Assembly: GCA_937858275.1 (NCBI GenBank)
Contig: CALLZK010000022.1
Coordinates: forward strand, 1 to 32,872
From: an uncultured bacterium
Lineage (GTDB): Bacteria > Patescibacteriota > Minisyncoccia > Phycocordibacterales > JAACPR01
DNA: 32,872 nt
Direction: 5' to 3'
This document shows positions 1 to 6,176 of this stretch, piece after piece. A program made the position numbers and the translations under genes. Numbering within the stretch: the first letter of the stretch is position 1; every line of letters begins with the position of its first letter. The notes under the pieces are model-generated. The model was not told the origin of the DNA, ran no database searches, and saw nothing but the letters and a program-made list of their open reading frames with translations.

Positions 1-198
1 TTGGTCGGGGCGACAATTTGAGCGAAGCGAATATATTGGAGAGATGGCAGAGTGGGACTGATGCAAATTTATTTGCGTCAGTCCGCGAGTCCTTTTTTGA
101 AGGACGAAGCGAGGCAAACACTCTGACATCATACCCGACCATTTTGGTCGGGGCGACAATTTGAGCGAAGCGAATATATTGGAGAGATGGCAGAGTGG
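1..198. repeat. 55-bp direct repeat (1-55 and 144-198) ending inside tRNA-Ser
   Basis: Bases 1-55 and 144-198 are identical by eye, with an offset of 143 bp. Each copy holds the 37 bp upstream of tRNA-Ser followed by the first 18 bases of the tRNA (38-55 and 181-198). Only the second copy continues into a complete tRNA. The first copy starts at the first base of the window, so the repeat could extend further left. Confidence 0.9.
38..152. repeat. Hairpin-rich foldback segment with tRNA-Ser 5' fragment
   Basis: Bases 38-55 duplicate the 5' end of tRNA-Ser. Bases 43-54 are complementary to 119-130 with one mismatch. Inside that closing stem sit two hairpins: 56-68 with 71-83 (13 bp, one G-T pair, TT loop) and 89-94 with 100-105. 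A third hairpin, 134-141 with 145-152 (8 bp, TTT loop), leads into the second repeat copy. No ORF is credible here. It resembles a REP- or MITE-like palindromic element grafted on a tRNA fragment, but the family is not identified. Confidence 0.7.
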
Positions 199-267
199 TT
201 GAATGCACCGGTCTTGAAAACCGGAACACTCGAAAGGGTGTCGTGAGTTCGAATCTCACTCTCTCCG
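181..267 (+). tRNA. tRNA-Ser (anticodon TGA)
   Basis: This is a complete class II tRNA. A 7-bp acceptor stem (GGAGAGA with TCTCTCC) is followed by a D arm, an anticodon loop with TGA that reads UCN serine codons, a variable arm (ACACTCG/AAAGGGTGT region) and a T arm with GTTCGAATC. The discriminator base is G at 267. CCA is not encoded; the next bases are CAA. A TATATT at 175-180 directly abuts the 5' end and is too close to be its own -10, so the promoter probably lies further upstream. Confidence 0.95.
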
Positions 268-268
268 C

Positions 269-450
269 AACGGCTTGCGAGAATAATCTAAAAGGTTATT
301 CGAGCAAGGCGTCTTTTGTAATAGCGAGAGTGAGATGAGAAAGCCAGAGCGATGTGCGAGTTTGGCGAAGCCAAGGCGAGCACCGCGAGGCGGGGTCGCA
401 AAAATTTTCCGTCAGGAAAATTATTTGTGACCGAATCTCACTCTCTCCGC
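269..450. repeat. Hairpin-rich foldback segment ending in tRNA-Ser 3' fragment
   Basis: The last 19 bases (432-450) repeat the 3' end of tRNA-Ser (250-268). An inverted copy of part of that end lies at 326-336, complementary to 435-445. The interval is full of hairpins: 274-308 (5 + 9 bp with a symmetric GA/GA internal loop), 362-366 with 370-374 (GAA loop), and 395-410 with 415-431. The G+C content is higher than in the coding flanks. The arrangement mirrors the one on the 5' side of the tRNA. No protein-coding content is supported. Confidence 0.7.
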
Positions 451-475
451 CAAAAAACGAACTTGTATTACCCCA

Positions 476-964
476 TCATCTTATACACAAAACCCTAGCC
501 CCGGGTCCCCAATCGTTTGGAACTGTTTTTCCAAAATTAACATCACTTTGTTCAAAACGAACAAACAAAACACCAGTGGTTCCAAACGAACATCCCCCCT
601 GATCACCACGCTTGATATAAGCATAATGATAAACTGCATTATTTATTGGATCGTACAAGCCAGGTGAAGGCAAATAACCACCCTGAACAAGTGTGTTAAT
701 AAAATTAGGTGTTGACATAACCGAACTAATTTCCCAACCGTAATAATTTTCTGCCACAGCTTCTGGAATAGATCCATTATCATTAGCATAAGTCAAAATT
801 GCCGTCTCCAATGTTCTTACATCCAACATCCTTACAGAGTCTCTGGCTTTTTTTCTGGAAGAATCTACACTTGCCAAAGCCACAGTAGACAACAAGGATA
901 TTATCGCTATTACAACCAAAAGTTCAATTAGCGTAAAACCCAAATTATGTTTTTTATATTTCAC
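476..964 (-). CDS. Type IV prepilin-like protein
   Basis: This 162-residue protein has a class III prepilin signal: a short basic leader, then G9/F10 as the cleavage site followed by TLIELLVVIAII, with the conserved Glu at mature position 5 (E14). The hydrophobic helix spans about residues 10-32 and a globular C-terminal domain follows. Two cysteines, C125 and C160, are placed like the disulfide pair closing the D-region of many pilins. The start is GTG at 964; there is no ATG upstream of the leader and no SD sequence. A TATTAT at 971-976 (-) lies 6 nt from the start, suggesting a leaderless mRNA. It is divergent from a VKOR gene, a plausible disulfide-forming partner. Whether it is a major pilin or a pseudopilin cannot be told; PilB is encoded at 14078-15751. 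Confidence 0.88.
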   Translation of the reverse strand: MKYKKHNLGFTLIELLVVIAIISLLSTVALASVDSSRKKARDSVRMLDVRTLETAILTYANDNGSIPEAVAENYYGWEISSVMSTPNFINTLVQGGYLPSPGLYDPINNAVYHYAYIKRGDQGGCSFGTTGVLFVRFEQSDVNFGKTVPNDWGPGARVLCIR

Positions 965-1040
965 TCTTTAATAATATCAAATTTTGACACTGTGTAATAA
1001 TGTCTTTTGAAAAAACATTATAGTTGCTATAATATATTCA
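965..1040. promoter_or_regulatory. Divergent promoters of prepilin and VKOR genes
   Basis: Plus strand: an extended -10, TGC + TATAAT (1028-1033), lies 7 nt before the ATG at 1041, with TTGAAA at 1007-1012 as a possible -35 (15-nt spacer). Minus strand: TGA + TATTAT (971-976) lies 6 nt before the GTG at 964. Neither leader has room for an SD sequence, so both transcripts are predicted to be leaderless. Confidence 0.6.
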
Positions 1041-2066
1041 ATGATATTTTTTATATCAAATTCAATATTGGCGATATTAGGAATTTTTGTTTCTTACAAA
1101 ATTCTTCTTAAAAAAAACGATAGGAAAAGCAAAGTCTGTTCAAATATTTTTAATTGCCAAGATGTTTTAGATAGCAAATTTGCAAAATTATTTTATCTAG
1201 ATATAGAAAAAATAGGTTTATTATATTACTCAATATTGCTGGTGGGATATTTGTGGTTAATATTTTTTGGATTATCGACTGGAATAATTATATACATGGT
1301 AACTCTTGTGGCATCTGTAATTGGTTTGTGTTTTTCTATATATTTGATTTTGGTTCAGGGACTTTATCTAAAAAACTGGTGCAAATTATGTGTTTCTTCT
1401 GCAATAATTTCCATTATTATTTTTATAATATCGACACTTTCATTTATACCCAACACATCAGAAATTTCCCTATTATTGTATTCTAGTATAAAAACCCTTT
1501 CAATTATTCAATTAATTGCAATATCAATTGGCACAAGCTCTGCAACAGTCTCTGCATTATTAACAATAATATTTTTAAAAGATTTTAAAATTGACTCAAA
1601 AGAAGAGAAGAAATTATTTGTATTGGATCAAATAATTTGGGCTTCAATACTAACTCTGATAATTGTAAATTTGGGCTTGTATATTGCAAATCCGCAAAAT
1701 TATGCAAATTCTAATTTGATAATTTCTCAACTTGGAATATTGAGCATATTATTATTAAATAACACAATATTGAGTCTTTATGTTTCACCAAAATTAATTG
1801 GCACAAGAATAGATTTCAAATCAATTCATGTTTTTAGTGTATTTTGGTTGAGACAATTGGCTTTGGCTCTTGGTGTAATTTCAATTGTGTCTTGGTATTC
1901 AATATTAATAACTAACTTTTTTATAAAAAATCAAATTTACGATTTTGCAGAAATTTTAGCTTACTATATTTCAATATCTTTGATCGCGGTGATATTAACA
2001 CAAATCGCAATCATTGTTGTTGACCAAACAAAAATTTCTAGAGATAATGTATATAAATTCAAATAA
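1041..2066 (+). CDS. Vitamin K epoxide reductase (VKOR) family membrane protein
   Basis: This is a 341-residue polytopic membrane protein. The N-terminal part matches the VKOR fold: a loop cysteine pair (C33, C39 in CSNIFNC) followed by a QDVLDSKFAKLF segment, and the redox CXXC at C114-C117 (WCKLC) next to a transmembrane helix. VKOR family proteins reoxidise DsbA-like thiol oxidases, or substrates directly, and pass electrons to quinones. The C-terminal half (about 135-341) adds roughly six hydrophobic segments with no thioredoxin domain, and its role is unknown. It overlaps the next gene by one base (TAATG). The oxidised partner is not in the window; the neighbouring prepilin with two cysteines is a candidate client. 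Confidence 0.85.
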   Translation: MIFFISNSILAILGIFVSYKILLKKNDRKSKVCSNIFNCQDVLDSKFAKLFYLDIEKIGLLYYSILLVGYLWLIFFGLSTGIIIYMVTLVASVIGLCFSIYLILVQGLYLKNWCKLCVSSAIISIIIFIISTLSFIPNTSEISLLLYSSIKTLSIIQLIAISIGTSSATVSALLTIIFLKDFKIDSKEEKKLFVLDQIIWASILTLIIVNLGLYIANPQNYANSNLIISQLGILSILLLNNTILSLYVSPKLIGTRIDFKSIHVFSVFWLRQLALALGVISIVSWYSILITNFFIKNQIYDFAEILAYYISISLIAVILTQIAIIVVDQTKISRDNVYKFK

Positions 2067-2545
2067 TGGCAAAAAAACAAAATAAAAAAATCGAGTGGAT
2101 GACCTTTGATCACATAAAAGAAGAAAAAACAACTGACTGGTTTTGGATGGTCGGCACTATTGCTGTAGGATTATCAATTTTGGCAATTTTTTACAACAAT
2201 TATTTGTTTGCACTTATGATATTAATTGCCACATTTACATCTTTCCTTTCAGCACAAACTCCACCAAAAATAATTCCATTTGAAATAAGCAGAAGGGGCA
2301 TATTTGTAAACAAAACACTTTATCCTTTTTCTGAAATAGAAAGTTTTTGTTTGATAGACGAAGATGGTTTTGAAAGGGACAGAATACTTATAAAATCACA
2401 AAGAATGTTTATGCCCATAATAACAATTCCAATTGGCGAAGATGCTGACATGGAAGAAATAAGAGAATTTTTATTGGAATTTATAAAAGAAGAAAATTTG
2501 ACAGATCCTATTCCAGAAGTCGTGATGAGAAAATTAGGTTTTTAG
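2066..2545 (+). CDS. Small two-helix membrane protein of unknown function
   Basis: This 159-residue protein has a charged N-terminus, two hydrophobic segments (about 26-43 and 45-62), then a soluble domain rich in beta-type sequence (PFEISRRGIFVNKTLYPFSEIESF, shown here as a region around residues 70-95) and an acidic C-terminal helix. The layout recalls small PH-like or YcxB-like membrane proteins, but no diagnostic motif is visible and I do not assign a family. The ATG overlaps the stop of the VKOR gene (TAATG), so it is probably translationally coupled to it. The next feature is the tRNA-Arg promoter. Confidence 0.75.
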   Translation: MAKKQNKKIEWMTFDHIKEEKTTDWFWMVGTIAVGLSILAIFYNNYLFALMILIATFTSFLSAQTPPKIIPFEISRRGIFVNKTLYPFSEIESFCLIDEDGFERDRILIKSQRMFMPIITIPIGEDADMEEIREFLLEFIKEENLTDPIPEVVMRKLGF

Positions 2546-2559
2546 TTTTTTTAAAAAAC

Positions 2560-2588
2560 TTGATATTTTACACAAACAATACTATTAT
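2560..2588 (+). promoter_or_regulatory. Promoter of tRNA-Arg
   Basis: TTGATA (2560-2565) and TATTAT (2583-2588) are separated by 17 nt. An overlapping TATAAT (2586-2591) would give a 20-nt spacer. Transcription would start about 20 nt before the mature tRNA. Confidence 0.6.
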
Positions 2589-2616
2589 AATTTTTGCTTT
2601 TTGTTTTTAAATAAAA

Positions 2617-2688
2617 GTCCTCATAGTTTAATGGATAGAACGCGAGATTGCGGATCTCGTAATCCAGGTTCGATTCCTGGTGAGGGCA
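2617..2688 (+). tRNA. tRNA-Arg (anticodon GCG)
   Basis: The acceptor stem is 2617-2623 with 2681-2687 (one T-G pair). The anticodon stem CGAGA/TCTCG encloses the loop TTGCGGA with anticodon GCG at 2650-2652. The T arm contains GGTTCGATTCC and the discriminator is A at 2688. CCA is not encoded. The GCG anticodon is unusual for bacteria, which normally read CGN arginine codons with ACG modified to inosine. Confidence 0.93.
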
Positions 2689-2747
2689 GATAAGTAAAAT
2701 TAAAACATCTCATTTTCAAAACTTTTTTCTTTTATCAAAGATTTATT

Positions 2748-3335
2748 CTACGGCCAAGGTTTGTCATCAATATAAATTTGCCTCAACACAGCATTTCCGT
2801 CCTTATCCACAACAACTCTAGCCGAAGCATCTCTATCCCAAAAATTAAAATTTATTCCTTTGCCCTCTGGAATAAAATATTCCTCGATTCCATATTTAAC
2901 AGAAATAGTTTTGTCAAAAGAATTAATTCCACCAGAAACATTTTGAACTACACCTTTTATAAAAATTTCATCATTTGTTGGTTTTTGAGATTGAGATTTT
3001 TGAACATACCAATATTTTGACCCTTTTCTCAAAACAACATAAATCGTTTGACCATTTTTTATAAATTTATCATCAGAATTTTTTGGTTCTAATCTAATAC
3101 TTGGAGACGAAGGATTATTTAGATTAAGATCATGTGAATATGCACTTATAGTAGAAATATCATATGCAAAAGTGACATAATCACCCCTTAATGGATCTCG
3201 AGGATCAACCGGTGCGATTTTTAACAAAATACTTGTGCCACCAGTCAAAACAGAAATCTTAAAAATTATAATTACAAGTATTATCAAAACCTGCAAAACA
3301 ATGGCTATTATAAATTTGGTATTTTTATTTAACAT
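2748..3335 (-). CDS. GDYXXLXY domain membrane-anchored protein
   Basis: This 195-residue protein has one N-terminal transmembrane helix (about 8-32) and an extracytoplasmic domain. The sequence PVDPRDPLRGDYVTFAY (about residues 42-58) matches the signature of the GDYXXLXY family, known as a partner of DUF2157/DUF4401 membrane proteins. Its function is unknown in any organism. It is the last gene of a three-gene minus-strand operon, 15 bp after the preceding ORF. The association with DUF2157 at 4456-5148 supports the family call. No SD sequence is seen. Confidence 0.85.
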   Translation of the reverse strand: MLNKNTKFIIAIVLQVLIILVIIIFKISVLTGGTSILLKIAPVDPRDPLRGDYVTFAYDISTISAYSHDLNLNNPSSPSIRLEPKNSDDKFIKNGQTIYVVLRKGSKYWYVQKSQSQKPTNDEIFIKGVVQNVSGGINSFDKTISVKYGIEEYFIPEGKGINFNFWDRDASARVVVDKDGNAVLRQIYIDDKPWP

Positions 3336-3350
3336 ATATTTTAAATTATT

Positions 3351-4439
3351 TTAAGAACTTTTAACCTCGGAAATAATTTTTCTCCTTCCCTTTTCCATAA
3401 ACCAGCCGACCACAAAAAGCAATATTCCAGCCAATATAAAGAAAATGCTTTTCTCAATAAAATCAAAGAACCAATCAAAATATTTAATCAAAATCAAAAT
3501 GAAAAGGAAAATTACACCCATGTTTATTAACCACTCTTCTTTTCTCTTATATCCGAGCAAAATAATTCCAATTAACTGAATAAATATCGCCAAATTATAA
3601 ATAATAGCCCAGAAATATCCCACATTATTCAATTCAAAACTAGAATAAAATCCCGATCTAGTCATTTCAAACAGTGAAATATTTTGATTTTGAATTAACA
3701 AAACAGAAACAAAAAGCACAAATAACAATAGCAACCAACCAAATTCTCCAGGATGAATAAGTTTTTTTATATTTGTAAAAATCAATAGCCCCAAAAATAA
3801 AATAATCAAAAACAAAATAGATATGGCAACCTGCCAAGAGCTAAATATTGATGCATTAATAGCATTTTCCAAAATTTCCAAACCAAATTTGTTTGAGTAG
3901 AAAAATATTTGACCTGTCACAAAAATTACTCCCAAGACAACATAAACCAAAGACAGTCTTTTCATATTTTCTTTTTGTTCATGAATTCTACCAATCAAAT
4001 AAAATGACAAGAAAATCAGCGGTAAGCCAACAAAAATAGCAACGGATGAGGGTGATTGGGCAAAAACATCAGACCACATAAAAATCTTTACCGACCACCA
4101 AGAAATCAGTCCGAACAAACCAATTGGTAAAAGAAAAATGAATTTAAAATAATAACAAACAAATATTGCAACAATGGAACAGAACAAAACTAATGTTTCC
4201 AAAGCTATTGGTTGGCCAAATATTTTATTTATAGACAAAAGAGAAATCATCAAGAAAAACACAGATAAAACAGCAAAAAGTTGTGCCACCAAGTCCTCTT
4301 TTGAAAGAGCAACTCTAATATGCCAATCTTTGTCAGATTGCAAACTAAGTCCTTTTTTATTCCTCAAGCTTCCAATACCATAAAATATGGCAACTATAAC
4401 ACCTACAACAATCAAGATTGGTAATATTGAATAATACAT
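3351..4439 (-). CDS. Polytopic membrane protein, DUF2157/DUF4401-like
   Basis: This 362-residue protein is almost entirely transmembrane, with about ten hydrophobic segments and a short charged C-terminus (MEKGRRK). It lies between a DUF2157 protein and a GDYXXLXY protein, the place usually held by DUF4401 or by the C-terminal half of a larger DUF2157 protein. No catalytic motif is visible. It starts 16 bp after the end of the upstream gene. The operon position makes a joint membrane complex likely; the biochemical role is unknown. Confidence 0.7.
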   Translation of the reverse strand: MYYSILPILIVVGVIVAIFYGIGSLRNKKGLSLQSDKDWHIRVALSKEDLVAQLFAVLSVFFLMISLLSINKIFGQPIALETLVLFCSIVAIFVCYYFKFIFLLPIGLFGLISWWSVKIFMWSDVFAQSPSSVAIFVGLPLIFLSFYLIGRIHEQKENMKRLSLVYVVLGVIFVTGQIFFYSNKFGLEILENAINASIFSSWQVAISILFLIILFLGLLIFTNIKKLIHPGEFGWLLLLFVLFVSVLLIQNQNISLFEMTRSGFYSSFELNNVGYFWAIIYNLAIFIQLIGIILLGYKRKEEWLINMGVIFLFILILIKYFDWFFDFIEKSIFFILAGILLFVVGWFMEKGRRKIISEVKSS

Positions 4440-4455
4440 AATGATAAATTAATTT

Positions 4456-5148
4456 TTAATAAAAATTTGATAAACTTACATCTAATTTCTTTTTGAAAAA
4501 CAATGCCACAGAAAAACAAATTATTGTCATCAAAATTAATAATGTGGAAGAGGTCATCAAAAAAGGATCACCAGAACCAGTTCCCAAAATACCCAAAGGA
4601 TAAGCAAAAACTGCCACAAAACCAGTTATTATAGCCAATACCAAAGCAGAGTAAGATCCAACAGCAAAAAACATAGCAATCGTACCTACCGACCACAAAA
4701 TAAATCCATCTGGCCAATTTGCTCTAATGTTAAATATTTGTGCCACCAAAAATATTCCTGCCCCATAAATAAGAGAACCAAGCAGAATAAGTGCTTCCCC
4801 GCTTTTTGTGAAAGTGGTTTTCTCTTTTATCCAAAATCCAGCCGCATAAGAAATAATCATAGAAATCAAAATTATAAAAACTTTTGCAAAAGAGCTCATA
4901 TATTGCCAATTTGATGCTATGAAAGAAAATATTCCTGCCCCAATTAAAATTACTCCAAATGTCACAACTATCGAGATTGTCTTTTGGGAAGAATTAATCT
5001 TTGAATCTTCTTGATTTAAAATATCAAATCCCAATTGAATTTTGTCGATTGAATTACCTTGTGAAATTAATTCCGAATAAATAACTTCTTTTGTCTTACC
5101 AGACTCCAAACCTAATTTAATAAATTGTTGAATTTCTAATTCTGTCAT
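4456..5148 (-). CDS. DUF2157 membrane protein
   Basis: This 230-residue protein starts with a soluble helical region (1-55) that resembles a short three-helix binding domain. A series of transmembrane helices follows, beginning with GVILIGAGIFSFIASNW (about 65-81), the typical DUF2157 signature (glycine-rich helix ending in NW). The remaining helices run to about residue 220. It is the first gene of the operon with 3351-4439 and 2748-3335. It is shorter than many DUF2157 proteins; the next ORF may carry the rest of what is elsewhere a single polypeptide. A -10 element lies 7 nt upstream of the ATG. Confidence 0.82.
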   Translation of the reverse strand: MTELEIQQFIKLGLESGKTKEVIYSELISQGNSIDKIQLGFDILNQEDSKINSSQKTISIVVTFGVILIGAGIFSFIASNWQYMSSFAKVFIILISMIISYAAGFWIKEKTTFTKSGEALILLGSLIYGAGIFLVAQIFNIRANWPDGFILWSVGTIAMFFAVGSYSALVLAIITGFVAVFAYPLGILGTGSGDPFLMTSSTLLILMTIICFSVALFFKKKLDVSLSNFY

Positions 5149-5155
5149 AAAAAAT

Positions 5156-5161
5156 ATTATA
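5156..5161 (-). promoter_or_regulatory. Extended -10 of the DUF2157 operon
   Basis: On the minus strand TGG + TATAAT stands 7 nt before the ATG at 5148, predicting a leaderless transcript. It lies just downstream of the rpsT terminator, so the operon is independently transcribed. Confidence 0.6.
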
Positions 5162-5188
5162 CCATAAAAAAATTAGAAAATAAAAAAT

Positions 5189-5203
5189 CCCCAATTTTTG
5201 GGG
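5189..5203 (-). terminator. Intrinsic terminator of rpsT
   Basis: CCCCAA (5189-5194) pairs with TTGGGG (5198-5203) around a 3-nt loop. On the minus strand the hairpin is followed by a T-rich run (complement of 5181-5188). It lies 8 bp after the rpsT stop. Confidence 0.85.
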
Positions 5204-5211
5204 AGTTTTTA

Positions 5212-5490
5212 TTATTTTTTGTCTGCAAATTTGACTTTTTTGATTTTTGCAACAAGTCGAGACTTTGTCCTGGCGGCTGTATTTTTGTGAATAGTATTCA
5301 TTTTTGCGGCCTTATCAATCAATTTGTATGCTTGTGGAACTTTTGCCTCAGCCTCTTTGACTTTACCCTCTTTTAATAAATTTGTAATTTCTTTTATTTC
5401 GTTTTTGTATAATCTTTTTCTTCTCAAATTAAAAACTGCTTTCTTTTCAGAATTTCTAATTGCTTTTTTTGCTGATGTTGTTATAGCCAT
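5212..5490 (-). CDS. rpsT: 30S ribosomal protein S20
   Basis: This 92-residue protein is very basic and helical. It begins MAITTSAKKAIRNSEKK, with the typical S20 N-terminus, and contains the conserved C-terminal helix region KAAKMNTIHKNTAARTKSRL (about 61-80). S20 binds the 5' domain of 16S rRNA early in 30S assembly. Its length is normal for the family. It is monocistronic, divergent from ruvA, with a terminator 8 bp after the stop. A TACTAT (5502-5507, -) lies 11 nt before the ATG and no SD sequence is present. Confidence 0.96.
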   Translation of the reverse strand: MAITTSAKKAIRNSEKKAVFNLRRKRLYKNEIKEITNLLKEGKVKEAEAKVPQAYKLIDKAAKMNTIHKNTAARTKSRLVAKIKKVKFADKK

Positions 5491-5563
5491 AATTGAAAAA
5501 CATAGTAACAGATTTAAAGATAAAATGCAAATGAAAATATTTTCACAAAATCAAACCTGATGT

Positions 5564-5569
5564 TATCAT
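5564..5569 (+). promoter_or_regulatory. Extended -10 of ruvA
   Basis: TGT + TATCAT ends 9 nt before the ruvA ATG (5579). The transcript would start within a few bases of the start codon. Confidence 0.5.
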
Positions 5570-5578
5570 ATATACAAT

Positions 5579-6172
5579 ATGATTGCATATATTGAAGGAA
5601 AAATTATAGAAAAAAAAGACACTTTTGTGATATTGAATGTGTCTGGTATTGGATATAAAATAAATACCACACAAGAAACATCAGCAAAAATCAAAAACAC
5701 AGACAAAACAAGTCTTTGGATATATCATGCTATTAGAGAAAATTCTCAAGACTTGTATGGTTTTGAAAACAAAATCGATTTGGAAATGTTTGAAATGCTT
5801 TTGACAATATCTGGCATTGGACCAAAATCAGCACTATCAATTCTAAACATAGCACCAACCGAAACAATCATTGACGGCATAAAATCAGAAGATCCAAATT
5901 ACCTTTCAAAAATATCAGGCATTAGCAAAAAAAATTCAGAAAAAATAATTCTTAATTTAAAAAATAAAATATCAGAATATCAAAATGACCAAAGCGAAGA
6001 AAGTAAAAATAATAATTCAACAGCCATTGATGCATTGGTGGCACTTGGATATTCAGAAAAAGAATCCAGAATTGTAGTTCAAGATATTTATAAAAAAGAA
6101 AAAATGAGCGACAATTCTCAAAATACAGAAAAAATAATAAAGTTAGCATTAAAAAAATTATCAGGACAATAA
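5579..6172 (+). CDS. ruvA: Holliday junction branch migration protein RuvA
   Basis: This 197-residue protein is of normal length. Domain I (OB fold) starts MIAYIEGKIIEK and contains the GIGYKINT strand. Two helix-hairpin-helix motifs follow in domain II: LLTISGIGPKSALSIL (about 78-93) and LSKISGISKKNSEKI (about 113-127). After an acidic, asparagine-rich linker (about 135-147), domain III (DALVALGYSEKESR) contacts RuvB. RuvA tetramers bind the four-way junction and load RuvB. Here ruvA stands apart from ruvB/ruvC (16133-18261), leading a plus-strand operon with a Mur ligase and mutM. Confidence 0.97.
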   Translation: MIAYIEGKIIEKKDTFVILNVSGIGYKINTTQETSAKIKNTDKTSLWIYHAIRENSQDLYGFENKIDLEMFEMLLTISGIGPKSALSILNIAPTETIIDGIKSEDPNYLSKISGISKKNSEKIILNLKNKISEYQNDQSEESKNNNSTAIDALVALGYSEKESRIVVQDIYKKEKMSDNSQNTEKIIKLALKKLSGQ

Positions 6173-6176
6173 AAAT

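Noticed and set aside
269-450. Possible phage or element attachment sites (tRNA 3' end duplicated 182 bp downstream)
   Set aside because: The interval between the copies is only 163 bp, has no integrase or cargo, and is better explained as a foldback element. A decayed att pair cannot be fully excluded.
354-602. Open plus-strand frame of 82 codons across the repeat region and the prepilin 3' end
   Set aside because: It runs through hairpin sequence and the tRNA 3' copy and overlaps the prepilin in antisense. No start signals and no protein-like composition.
3351-5148. A frameshift splitting one DUF2157 gene into two
   Set aside because: The first ORF ends and the second starts with its own ATG after 16 bp, and no frame joins them smoothly. 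Two genes are the simpler reading, though an old gene split is possible.
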